45,896 bases of DNA from Caldilinea sp. CFX5 (lineage in GTDB: Bacteria > Chloroflexota > Anaerolineae > Caldilineales > Caldilineaceae). This document shows, in pieces, positions 25,472-33,364 of the stretch. The first letter of the stretch is position 1; each line of letters begins with the position of its first letter. The notes under the pieces were generated by a model. It saw nothing but the letters and a program-made list of their open reading frames with translations, was not told where the DNA came from and ran no database searches. The position numbers and the translations under genes were made by a program. The stretch is taken from the NCBI GenBank assembly GCA_021405325.1, contig QWII01000080.1, positions 1-45,896 on the forward strand, in the 5' to 3' direction.

Positions 25472-27415
25472 TTACCAACGGCGCTGGCTACGCAGGAAGA
25501 GGTAGGGATCGGCGGGGCGTTCGCCGTCGATCACGAGCCAGCCGCCGGGAAATTTCTGGGCGCGCACGGGGAAACGGGCGGCTTCCGGCATAATGGCTAA
25601 GCCCAACAAGCTTTGGATCTCGGCATCTTGCCAGATCTTGCCAAAGATGCGCTGGGGGGTAAAACGCCCCTCTTCCGGCAGGTTGATAGCCCCACGCGGT
25701 GTAGTCAGGGCGTCGGTCAACCAGGTCAGATCCAGGTCTTCCCACTGTTGATCGGCCACATGGAAAACAAACATTCTGTTCACCTCAGCCAGGTAAAGCA
25801 TAAAGCCATGCTCAAACTTGAGCAGTTCCCCGGTTCCGCCCACAACCGCGCTCGTGGCGCACTGAAATTCCGGTTGCAATTTGGGAGCAAGCTGGGCAAT
25901 ATAGGGTTTGAAGGATTGATCGGGCAGAAAGATGCAGGTCGTAGCCGCCAGCTTCGCGGTCGCGGTCATTGGCGTCGTTGACCAAATAACAGCAATGGGC
26001 TTGCCAGCTACGGTGGCGGCAGGCAACTGCGTGACAATGCCCGCCGCCTGGCGCCCCTGGCCGTTGCCGCTGGCGACCATTGGCGTTGTACTATCCAGGT
26101 CGCCGCTGGCGGCCATCACATTGGGCAGCGGCTGCCAGGTGTTTTTGAAGCCTTGCCACAGATCACGCAGCGACAGATTCATCAGCCGCAAGAAGAGCAG
26201 GAAACCGATCAGCACCAAGAGAACGGCCAGAATAATGCCGGAGACGCGTCGCAACCGCTGGTCGAGCACGCGGTCATAGTAGACATCCGGTTCCTGGGGG
26301 GGCGCCGTGGTTGTGACCGCCGGGACGCTGGGCGCGGTGGCGGTCACGGTCGCTGGCGCCGGCACGGCCAGATCGGCAGTGGCAGGGATCAAGACGGAGG
26401 TGCGACCGGTGGCCGCGGCCGTTTTGTTGAGCACCACGAGGTCGAGCGTCATCGTGGTGTTATGCTCCAATTGCTCGGCGCTCAGGCCAACATCGCTGGG
26501 GTTGCCGCCCAGCGCCAGATCCGCCGCCATTTCGTCGGCGCTTTGATAGCGGTCCGCCGGGTCTTTGGCTAGGCTACGCTGTAAGACTTGCAGGTGGGTC
26601 TGCGAAAGCTGGCGCAAAATCTCGTCGTCAATGGTGACCGGCTCGTAGACATGGGCGTGGAGGATCTGCACCGTCGAGCCGACAAAAGGTTGCCGACCGG
26701 TAATACAGCGGTAGAAGACGGCGCCCAGCGCATAAAGATCGGCGCGATGATCGATGTTGCGCCGGCCCAGACACTGTTCCGGCGCCATAAAGGCGGGGGT
26801 GCCGACGGTGCGCCCGGAGTGGGTTAGCTCCGGCACATCCAGAGCGCGCGCAATGCCGAAATCACTGAGCAGCGGCACCAGCGGGTAATCCAACGACTCG
26901 AGGACAACGCTGTTGGGGGCGCCGGCGCTGACGGTGCGCAAGAGAATATTGCTGGGCTTGACATCGCGATGGATGACGCCCCGTTTGTGCGCATAGGCCA
27001 ACGCTTCGGCAATGGGCGCCAGGAGCAGGGAACTCTCCTCGGCGGTCAGCCGGCGCCGGCTGGCGAGCAGGGCGGAGAGATCTTCCCCTTCCACCAACTC
27101 CATGGCGATATAGGCGGAATCGTCGCCGTTGGCCATGCCCACGCGCAGCGTGCGAACAATGTGCGGGTGTTGCAATTTGGCCGCGGTCTGCGCCTCATAG
27201 CGAAAGCGGTTGTAGACCTTTTCATCGGTGTTGTGCAACAAGACTTTCAGCGCAACGGGCAGGCCGTCCACGATGTCATAGGCTTGGTAGACGGTAGTGA
27301 GACCGCCGCGCCCCAGCCGTTTTTGGATATGGTAGCGCCCGATCTCGCGTCCCGTCAAGTCGCGGAAGCCTGAGCCGTCGGCCGCGTCGCTCTGGTTTTG
27401 GTTTATTTCACCCAC
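25472..27415 (-). CDS. Membrane Ser/Thr protein kinase with C-terminal sensor domain (second of two paralogues)
   Basis: 647 aa from the GTG at 27415, which overlaps the preceding gene by 13 nt; an ATG at 27511 would give 679 aa but a 109-nt overlap with that gene. Hanks-type kinase about 25-300: Gly loop LGRGGLTTVY, Lys57 in VALKVL, VIHRDVKPSNILL (Asp151), SDFG (Asp185) and GTPAFMAPEQ. After an Ala/Thr/Pro linker comes one membrane helix (GIILAVLLVLIGFLLFL), then about 220 outward-facing residues of unknown fold. This is the PknB-like layout: a cytoplasmic kinase driven by an external sensor. It closely resembles the upstream kinase, so the pair arose by tandem duplication with replaced sensor tails. 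Confidence 0.92.
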   Translation of the reverse strand: MGEINQNQSDAADGSGFRDLTGREIGRYHIQKRLGRGGLTTVYQAYDIVDGLPVALKVLLHNTDEKVYNRFRYEAQTAAKLQHPHIVRTLRVGMANGDDSAYIAMELVEGEDLSALLASRRRLTAEESSLLLAPIAEALAYAHKRGVIHRDVKPSNILLRTVSAGAPNSVVLESLDYPLVPLLSDFGIARALDVPELTHSGRTVGTPAFMAPEQCLGRRNIDHRADLYALGAVFYRCITGRQPFVGSTVQILHAHVYEPVTIDDEILRQLSQTHLQVLQRSLAKDPADRYQSADEMAADLALGGNPSDVGLSAEQLEHNTTMTLDLVVLNKTAAATGRTSVLIPATADLAVPAPATVTATAPSVPAVTTTAPPQEPDVYYDRVLDQRLRRVSGIILAVLLVLIGFLLFLRLMNLSLRDLWQGFKNTWQPLPNVMAASGDLDSTTPMVASGNGQGRQAAGIVTQLPAATVAGKPIAVIWSTTPMTATAKLAATTCIFLPDQSFKPYIAQLAPKLQPEFQCATSAVVGGTGELLKFEHGFMLYLAEVNRMFVFHVADQQWEDLDLTWLTDALTTPRGAINLPEEGRFTPQRIFGKIWQDAEIQSLLGLAIMPEAARFPVRAQKFPGGWLVIDGERPADPYLFLRSQRRW

Positions 27416-30400
27416 TGGATTGCGTGTTCCAACCAATTGTTCAAAACCCCTTGCATCGGCATGACCATCTGCTCGCTGCCGCCCGCCAATGGGACTTCCC
27501 AGATCGCCCATTTGCCCTCCCGATCACTGGCAAAGGCCACCCAACGACCATCGGGGCTAATGGTCGGCAGCCCATCCTGGGCCGGGTGATTGGTCAATTG
27601 CAATTCGCTGCCGTCGGCCACGCGCACGCGGAAAAGCTCCCAGTTGTTGGCGCCGACGTCACGCATAAAGACGACATATTGTCCATCGGGCGACCAAACC
27701 GGCCGGCGGTCGCTGCCGTTGTTGGTTAGTGGCGCTTTGTTGCCGCCATTTTCGTCGATCAACCAGAGTCCCACATTGTTGCCGGTCTCATTGGCGCCTT
27801 TATAGGCAATGCGGGACGGCCCGCTTAGGCGCGGACTCCAGGCTGGATCTTCGCCCAGCGTATAGGCTGTCCCGTTGAGCGCCGGGGGCGCGGCGACATA
27901 GACCCGGAAGCGGCGATCACCTTCGCGATCACTCGCAAAGGCAACGCGGTTACTCTCCGGCGACCAACTGGGGGCGCTGATCCGGCTATCTTCAATAAAG
28001 CTGGAGAGGCGCGGGTAAATCGCTTGTGGGGCGAGCGGCGCCGTAAAGTTATAGAGGCTGATGCCCTCCGAATCGCTGCGCCGGCTAAAGAAGGCCATGG
28101 TGCGACCATCGGGAGAGACGCCGGGTTGTGTGCCATTTTCCACCAACAAGACCCAGTTGTGTGTGGCGCCATCGGTGGTGGCGCGATAGATGCGGTAGAC
28201 GCTGCCCTCTTGGGTGGAGTAGATAAAAGTCCCCCCTTGCTGGGCCGGTAGCGCTTCTGGTGTCGGCGTCGCCTTGGTGTCACCGCATTGTTGTTGATAA
28301 TGCTGTAGCCTGTCCGTATATGGGCTATTTTCAGCGATGGCATTGGCGACACTCAAATATTCCGCCGCCGAACAGAAGGCTTGGGCCTCCGCGGCCAGCG
28401 TCGCGTAATCGTTATAGAGGAGACTCAAGGCGTCGGCAGCCAGCGCTTTCGTGGTCTCGCCGATGGCGTTGGCGTAACGGGCTGTCGCCAGGTTCAAGGC
28501 CACAATGGCCGGGTCGTCATCGCGTACCTGTAGGGCTGCGTCAAAATAGGCCAACGCCTCTGCCGGCCGGCGGGCTTTATTCGCTTGGTTGGCAATACCA
28601 ACATAGGTGTCAAAGAGCACGGTTTTGACCTGGGTGATCGGAATGGTGGCCTGCCACTGCTGCCAGAAGGGAGCGTCTTCCTTTTTAAGCAGATTATCGA
28701 TAATGAGTTTGGTCTGCTCGCCGGGGGGCAATTCCAGCAGCGCCTTGACGGAGATGTTGGCTTCCTGTTGCAGCGCCGCGCCGATAACTTCCAGCGCCTG
28801 CCGCCGGGCTTGCCGCCACTCCCGCTCTTGGTGGAAGTAGAGGACATCTTCCTGCCAGGTGGCGCCAATGTCAACGCTGATCTCGTCGGTCAGTGCGTCC
28901 GTTGCGCTCACGGTTGTTGTGGCGGTTGGCGCTGTCGGTGTGGTCAGGGTTGCGGTTGCCATCCCCGTCGCCGCGACGGTTGTGCTATGGGTAACGGTGT
29001 CGGTGGCGCTTACACGACTATCTTGAGTTGTTGCGCCGGCGACCGTTGGTCGCGCAGCCGGCGTCGCCACGGTGGTGGCTGCCGGTGTATCGACCGGTGC
29101 AAGCGTACTCGTCGGCGCTGTCGTGGCGGTGATAACGGCGGCCGCCGTGGGCAAGAGCGCACCGGCTATTTGCCCATCCGGGCCGGTATTCTGCCCGTCG
29201 CGATTAGGCAGGAGGTTGACCAATGCCAGCGACAGTAGGACAAACAAGGCCACCGACAAAAGGCTGGCGACCGTGACATAGACCCAATTCGTGGGCCGGT
29301 TCGTTGGACGGCGGCGGGCGGCGTTGGCATCGGCTCTGGACGCGACGGTGACGTTGGACTGGGTGGTGCGGGCGCCGGTCAGCGGGTTGCGCGCGACAAC
29401 TTCACCGGCGCCCGCTGGATCACCGACGCCACGGCTCGTGGTTGATTGGGCGCGTACATTTTGCTCCGTCACCCCGGAGACGAGGACATGCGCAGTCTTC
29501 TTCTCCTGTTCCGGCTGGAGCGCCGCCAACATCGGCAGCGTCAAGGTGGCTTCCTGGGCGCCGTTGAGCGGTACGCGCAGATAGCGCAGGAGCGCCGCCA
29601 GGTCATTGGCAAAGAGCGCCATATCGGCGTAGCGATCCTCCGGGTTCTTTTGCAAGGCGCGCTGCAAGATGTTCAACATCGCCGGCGGCAGCGCCTTGGC
29701 AATCGCATCAGGGATGGTCAGCGCTTCATAGACATGCGCGTGGAGAATCTGCGTCGTCGCGCCCATAAAAGGCGGGCGCCCGACCAGACAGCGGTACAAG
29801 ACCGTGGCCAGTGAATAGATGTCGGCGCGGCCATCGAGATTGCGCGTGCCGGCGCACTGTTCGGGGGACATATAGGCCGGTGTGCCGATGGTGCGACCAA
29901 CGCTGGTCAGTTCCGGCGCATCCAACGCACGAGCAATGCCAAAATCGGAGAGCAGCGGGATAACCGGATGGGGCAGCGCCGAAAGTTGGATGCTATGAGG
30001 CTCGCCGGGTTGGGCCGTGCGTAGCAGGATGTTACTGGGCTTGACATCGCGGTGAATCACATGTTGGCTATGGGCATAGGCCAGGGCGCGAGCAATCGGT
30101 TCGAGCAAGAGGCAACTGTCGGCCACGCTCAACTGGTTTTGCCGTTCCAGCAGGCTGGCGAGGCTATCGCCTTCCACCAGTTCCATAGCAATATAAGGAA
30201 AGGCGTTTTGCACCTGCCCCACGCGCAGCGTCTGCACAATATGGGGGTGGGCGAGGTTACTGACGGTGCGCGCTTCGGTGCGGAAGCGTTCGCGCAAAAT
30301 GTCATCGGCGCCCGGCGCCAACACTTTGAGCGCGACGGGTTGATCCGCTTCCGTATCGACGGCGCGGTAAACGGTGGCCATTGCCCCGCCGCCCAAGCGG

Positions 30401-30528
30401 TCAATGATCCGATACCCATCAAACGTTTGGGGCAGCAGACCGCCGTCGCCCGTTGGCAGGGCGGGTGTCGAAGCGCCGACCGGCTGTGCCTGCTGATCTG
30501 CTAAAGGATAGTTTGCCGTGCTGCTCAT
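27403..30528 (-). CDS. Membrane Ser/Thr protein kinase with TolB-like beta-propeller sensor
   Basis: 1041 aa. Kinase domain about 39-315: LGGGAMATVYRAVD, Lys68, HRDVKPSN (Asp161), SDFG (Asp195), GTPAYMSPEQ. One membrane helix at about 415-438 separates it from a Thr/Ala-rich stalk, a helical region (about 550-730, TPR-like in character: AEALAYFDAALQV) and a C-terminal beta-propeller (about 745-1035) with repeated PD40/TolB motifs (SPDGRTMAFFSRRSDSEG, SPDGQYVVFMRD, SPDGRWVAFASDREGKWAIW). The external propeller probably senses a ligand or surface state, with the signal passed to the inner kinase. It is divergent from an FHA-winged-helix gene whose FHA domain could bind phospho-Thr made by this kinase. 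Confidence 0.93.
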   Translation of the reverse strand: MSSTANYPLADQQAQPVGASTPALPTGDGGLLPQTFDGYRIIDRLGGGAMATVYRAVDTEADQPVALKVLAPGADDILRERFRTEARTVSNLAHPHIVQTLRVGQVQNAFPYIAMELVEGDSLASLLERQNQLSVADSCLLLEPIARALAYAHSQHVIHRDVKPSNILLRTAQPGEPHSIQLSALPHPVIPLLSDFGIARALDAPELTSVGRTIGTPAYMSPEQCAGTRNLDGRADIYSLATVLYRCLVGRPPFMGATTQILHAHVYEALTIPDAIAKALPPAMLNILQRALQKNPEDRYADMALFANDLAALLRYLRVPLNGAQEATLTLPMLAALQPEQEKKTAHVLVSGVTEQNVRAQSTTSRGVGDPAGAGEVVARNPLTGARTTQSNVTVASRADANAARRRPTNRPTNWVYVTVASLLSVALFVLLSLALVNLLPNRDGQNTGPDGQIAGALLPTAAAVITATTAPTSTLAPVDTPAATTVATPAARPTVAGATTQDSRVSATDTVTHSTTVAATGMATATLTTPTAPTATTTVSATDALTDEISVDIGATWQEDVLYFHQEREWRQARRQALEVIGAALQQEANISVKALLELPPGEQTKLIIDNLLKKEDAPFWQQWQATIPITQVKTVLFDTYVGIANQANKARRPAEALAYFDAALQVRDDDPAIVALNLATARYANAIGETTKALAADALSLLYNDYATLAAEAQAFCSAAEYLSVANAIAENSPYTDRLQHYQQQCGDTKATPTPEALPAQQGGTFIYSTQEGSVYRIYRATTDGATHNWVLLVENGTQPGVSPDGRTMAFFSRRSDSEGISLYNFTAPLAPQAIYPRLSSFIEDSRISAPSWSPESNRVAFASDREGDRRFRVYVAAPPALNGTAYTLGEDPAWSPRLSGPSRIAYKGANETGNNVGLWLIDENGGNKAPLTNNGSDRRPVWSPDGQYVVFMRDVGANNWELFRVRVADGSELQLTNHPAQDGLPTISPDGRWVAFASDREGKWAIWEVPLAGGSEQMVMPMQGVLNNWLEHAIQWVK

Positions 30529-30604
30529 TGATGAACTAACGCTGCCGAATTTAACCGTATATTACAAAAAAACTTTGCCTCTTTGCCCATATGCTGGTAT
30601 ATTG

Positions 30605-30687
30605 TCCGTAGTCCGCAGCCGCTTGGTCGCTTGGTCGCTTGGTCCAGAGTCGGCCTTTGCTACCTTGATTGCGTTGCGGTCTATGGA
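30605..30687 (+). repeat. Dispersed palindromic repeat, about 80 bp, copy 2
   Basis: Ends TCCGTAG and CTATGGA pair with one G-T wobble. It shares GTCCGCAG, GGTCCAGAGTCGG and GTTGCGGTCTA with copies at 19229 and 31084, and contains GGTCGCTT repeated in tandem. A TATATT hexamer lies just before it (30597-30602), with TTGCCT 16 bp further up. It lies in the 652-bp gene-free stretch between the kinase and the FHA gene; apart from copies 2 and 3 I see nothing convincing there. Confidence 0.75.
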
Positions 30688-31083
30688 TTGTGCATCAGTC
30701 AACGTAATCGTACTGACCCACAGGATTGCCGGCAAGGGGCAAGCGTTGCTAACGCCTATGAAAGCGTTATGTAAATCTTATTATACACAGCGTTGTGCAG
30801 ATCGGATATTTTTTAAGCGCCCAAGTGCGCATCTGGCAAGCCGGCGCAAGGCTGTGGCTTGGCTGAATGGCTACCGACAATGGGTTGCTGCGCCATGAAT
30901 TGTGTCACTTTGGTTTGCCGTTTTTCCAGCAGTACGGGGGGATAATGATATACTAGCTGTCAGGCAACTGCCGATCTACCGGCAAAAAATAAATCATCTA
31001 TCATAAATACGCCGCAGAAGCGAAAAAGTTATTGTTGGGAAATCGTAGGGCAGAACGTAGTGGAAAAAGCGTCCTTTTGTATA

Positions 31084-31161
31084 ATCAGTAGTCCGCAGTC
31101 GTATAGTCGCGGAGTCCAGAGTCGGTCTAATCCAAGCCTGGCTACGTTGCAGTCTACTGAT
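31084..31161 (+). repeat. Dispersed palindromic repeat, about 80 bp, copy 3
   Basis: ATCAGTAG and CTACTGAT form perfect 8-bp ends. It is the clearest copy of the family (GTCCGCAGTC, TAGTCGC, GAGTCCAGAGTCGGTCT, GTTGCAGTCTACTGAT). A TATAAT hexamer (31080-31085) overlaps its left end, and the FHA-winged-helix gene starts 20 nt after its right end, so it may be that gene's transcribed leader. Confidence 0.75.
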
Positions 31162-31180
31162 CATCGGGTAGCAGTAAAGA

Positions 31181-31840
31181 TTGGATGAAGAGGCTGTGAG
31201 TCGATTTGGGCGATTGATCTGTACAAGTGGCCCCAAAGCGGGCGTTGAATATGAGTTGACCGCGGATCTGACCATGGTTGGGCGCTCGGCCAACTGCCAG
31301 ATTATGTTGGAAGATCCCTTTGCTTCGCGCCATCATGCCGAGATCCACCGGCATGACAATGCCTATCAGGTGCATGATCTGCAGAGCAAGAATGGCGTCA
31401 CCATTGATGGCGTGCGTCTCTCGGCCGGCGCCACGGTCTGGCTGCAGGATGGCAGTGAAGTGCAATTTGCCTCCACTCGTTTCCGCTTCTATGATCCCTC
31501 GGCCACCGTCACCGCGCCGTCGCTGATTGCCGTGCGCGAGCCGGGATTGCGCGTCGATATGAATACGCGCCAGGTCTTTGTCGATGGCATTTTGCTCGAC
31601 CCGCCGCTGAGCGCCAAACAATTTGACCTGATCTGGTTTCTCTTCCAGAACCGGGGACGCGTTGTGAGCAAAGATGAGATCGCCCACGCCGTCTGGCCGG
31701 AGCAGGAGGGCGAAGTCTACGACGCCAACATCGACCGCATGATCAGCCGCGTCCGCAGCCGCATCGAACCCGACGCCACCGACGATCCCCGCTTTATCGC
31801 CACCATCCGGGGGTATGGCTATCGGTTGTTGGCGGATTAA
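31181..31840 (+). CDS. FHA domain fused to an OmpR/PhoB-type winged helix
   Basis: 219 aa from a TTG; a GTG at 31196 is an alternative start and neither has a good ribosome site. FHA domain about 8-105: TMVGRSANCQIMLEDPFASRHHAEI contains the Arg, Ser and His of the phospho-Thr pocket, followed by SKNGVTIDG. The C-terminal trans_reg_C domain, about 120-218, has LLDPPLSAKQFDLIWFLFQN, VVSKDEIAHAVW and the wing IRGYGYRLL. There is no receiver domain, so the phospho-Thr-binding FHA module replaces the usual Asp phosphorylation as input. It lies divergent from the membrane kinase genes and is the obvious transcriptional output of Ser/Thr kinase signalling; that link is inferred. Confidence 0.93.
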   Translation: MDEEAVSRFGRLICTSGPKAGVEYELTADLTMVGRSANCQIMLEDPFASRHHAEIHRHDNAYQVHDLQSKNGVTIDGVRLSAGATVWLQDGSEVQFASTRFRFYDPSATVTAPSLIAVREPGLRVDMNTRQVFVDGILLDPPLSAKQFDLIWFLFQNRGRVVSKDEIAHAVWPEQEGEVYDANIDRMISRVRSRIEPDATDDPRFIATIRGYGYRLLAD

Positions 31841-31846
31841 GCGCTA

Positions 31847-31903
31847 GTTGGTTGGTTGGTTCGTTGGTTGAGCCTGTCGAAACCAACGAACCAACCAACC
31901 AAC
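31847..31903. repeat. 23-bp perfect hairpin with GAGCCTGTCGA loop
   Basis: Arms 31847-31869 and 31881-31903 are built of GGTTG units; the 11-nt loop differs by one base from that at 24539. It lies 7 nt after the FHA gene stop and 29 nt before the protease start. It is probably a REP-like element that may also end transcription. Confidence 0.85.
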
Positions 31904-31931
31904 GAACCAACTACCCACCGGAGACCACCCC

Positions 31932-32636
31932 ATGACCCACCACTGCTGTTTTGACCGCTATTTGCCCAACGAGAGTCCGTATGAATATGTGCAACAGGGC
32001 CGCGCTGATGAGATCCGGGCGGCGGCCTTGCGCAATAAGTTCTGGGCGCCGGTGGGGCGGACGTTGCGCGTGCGCTTTCTGGATGGCGACCTGGCGGTGC
32101 AGCAGAAGGTGGCCCGCTTTGCCCAAGAGTGGAGCCAGGTTGCCAATCTCCGCTTTGACTTTGGCGACCATCCGGTGGCGGAGATTCGTATTTCCTTTCA
32201 ATTGCCCGGCTCCTGGTCCTTTATCGGCAACGATGCGCTGGGCGTGCCGACCCGCGAACCGACCATGAACTTTGGCTGGCTCACCCCGGCGACGCCCAAC
32301 GACGAGGTGCGCCAAGTCGTGCTGCACGAGTTTGGTCACGCGCTGGGGTTGGTTCACGAACACCAGAACCCGGCGGCGGCCATCCCCTGGAACCGGGCGG
32401 CGGTCTACGACTACTACAGCGGCCCGCCCAACCACTGGACGCCCGAACAGGTGGAGGTCAACCTCTTCCAGACCTACGACGCCAGCCTGACCCAACACTC
32501 CGCCTTTGACCCGCAGTCGATCATGCTCTATCCGATCCCGGAAGAATTTACCGAGGGGGGCTTTAGCGTGGGCTGGAATGCAACGCTCTCGGCGGTGGAT
32601 CGGGCGTATGTGGCGGCGTGGTATCCGTTTGGGTAG
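31932..32636 (+). CDS. Metzincin zinc protease (astacin/matrixin-like)
   Basis: 234 aa. HEFGHALGLVHEHQNP at 132-147 is the extended HExxHxxGxxH zinc motif with an astacin-like Glu after the third His; His132, His136 and His142 bind zinc and Glu133 is the base. Met198 in DPQSIMLYPI forms the Met-turn. The length equals one catalytic domain. There is no signal peptide or propeptide, unusual for a family that is mostly secreted; it could be intracellular, released by another route, or activated without a propeptide. The start has no clear Shine-Dalgarno but follows GGAGACCACCCC. It stands alone between repeat hairpins and the decayed region to its right. Confidence 0.88.
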   Translation: MTHHCCFDRYLPNESPYEYVQQGRADEIRAAALRNKFWAPVGRTLRVRFLDGDLAVQQKVARFAQEWSQVANLRFDFGDHPVAEIRISFQLPGSWSFIGNDALGVPTREPTMNFGWLTPATPNDEVRQVVLHEFGHALGLVHEHQNPAAAIPWNRAAVYDYYSGPPNHWTPEQVEVNLFQTYDASLTQHSAFDPQSIMLYPIPEEFTEGGFSVGWNATLSAVDRAYVAAWYPFG

Positions 32637-32648
32637 CAAAGTTTTTGG

Positions 32649-33010
32649 TTAATCAAGCGGGCTACGCACACCACCAGGGCCTTTGTTGAGGACATGTGTA
32701 TAAATTTGGGTGGTTTTTACATCAAACGAATGCCACTGCCGTAGAGCAATTTCGCCATCATCTGGTGCAGGCCGGTCATTTTTCCAATCACGAGTTGCAC
32801 TTCAGCTTTGGTCAAGACAACGGGCAACCGTTTGTCCCGCTCGGCCCATACGGCGTCGATATAGCCGGTAAGTTCAATCCAATCTACATAGGTTTTCTCA
32901 GTGCTATAGGCGTAATTTTTTGGGCGGAGGACATCACGGACTTGGTCAAGGAGTTTTTTCGGCTTTGGTTCCATCGGTAAGGCTCGCAAAATTCTTGTTG
33001 ACAAAGGCAT
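32649..33010 (-). pseudogene. Eroded integron-type tyrosine recombinase
   Basis: Three joined fragments of an integron-integrase-like protein in order: the N-terminal SAM-like part (LLDQVRDVLRPKNYAYSTEK, ending TYVDWI), then a jump to the core start (RLPVVLTKAEVQLVIGKMTG up to LLYGSGIRLM, with the first catalytic Arg), then a stop codon and the extreme C-terminus (TTQIYTHVLNKGPGGVRSPLD, with the catalytic Tyr). About 50 residues are missing at the first junction, and the whole K/HxxR/H region at the second. It cannot be active. Start taken at the ATG at 33010; a nearby ATG at 32974 is also possible. It is a relic of an earlier recombination system at the left edge of the remnant-rich region. 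Confidence 0.85.
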
Positions 33011-33122
33011 TGGAAATTGGTATAGTAATAAACAGACATTATTGTAAACCAAACAAGAACGTCCGTTCTGTGCTGTCGATCATAACACAAACGATGACTA
33101 TCTGGAAGTGACAAAAGCCTGA

Positions 33123-33364
33123 CAGTTCCCGTCCATAGGCCGACGCGGTGGTATCAACGCTTTTGCCGACATACGCGGAAGCGGCATTTATCGTCGCGCT
33201 TTGCGCACAACGGAACCGGATCGCCGTTTGTATCTGGCTGTTCCACTGGAAATCTACAAAACCTTCTTTACGCTGCCATTTATCCAAGAAGGGGGGAAGA
33301 ATATCAACTGTTGTTGCTGGTGTATGATGCCGAGGAGAAGATGATTATCACATGGCAAAAATAG
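33123..33364 (+). pseudogene. xisH: xisH remnant, 5'-truncated and frameshifted
   Basis: Codons from 33123 give the C-terminal half of an XisH-like protein (IYRRALRTTEPDRRLYLAVP, then LEIYKTFFTLPFIQ), then the frame changes at the run of six G (33291-33296) and resumes as EEYQLLLLVYDAEEKMIITW to the TAG at 33362. The N-terminal half with the nuclease-like core is missing. In Anabaena xisH and xisI are needed for developmentally regulated excision of the fdxN element; in other genomes they occur as accessory gene pairs. The stop overlaps the xisI ATG, the normal arrangement. Confidence 0.8.

Noticed and set aside
27415..27511. N-terminal extension of the second kinase to the ATG at 27511
   Set aside because: It would overlap the preceding kinase gene by 109 nt, and the extra residues are an out-of-frame read of that gene's conserved propeller end.
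28585..29238. 217-codon plus-strand ORF inside the large kinase gene
   Set aside because: It is antisense to the stalk region of the kinase; its content is repetitive Arg/Gly/Cys with no domain.
30518..30898. 126-codon plus-strand ORF in the gap between kinase and FHA gene
   Set aside because: It starts inside the kinase gene, crosses repeat copy 2 and shows no protein-like pattern.
31911..32639. 242-codon ORF antisense to the metzincin
   Set aside because: The plus strand has the complete zinc-protease motif set; the antisense product is His/Arg/Gly-rich and featureless.
32696..32980. 94-codon plus-strand ORF opposite the integrase remnant
   Set aside because: The minus strand gives recognisable integron-integrase fragments; the plus-strand frame has no relatives I can recognise.
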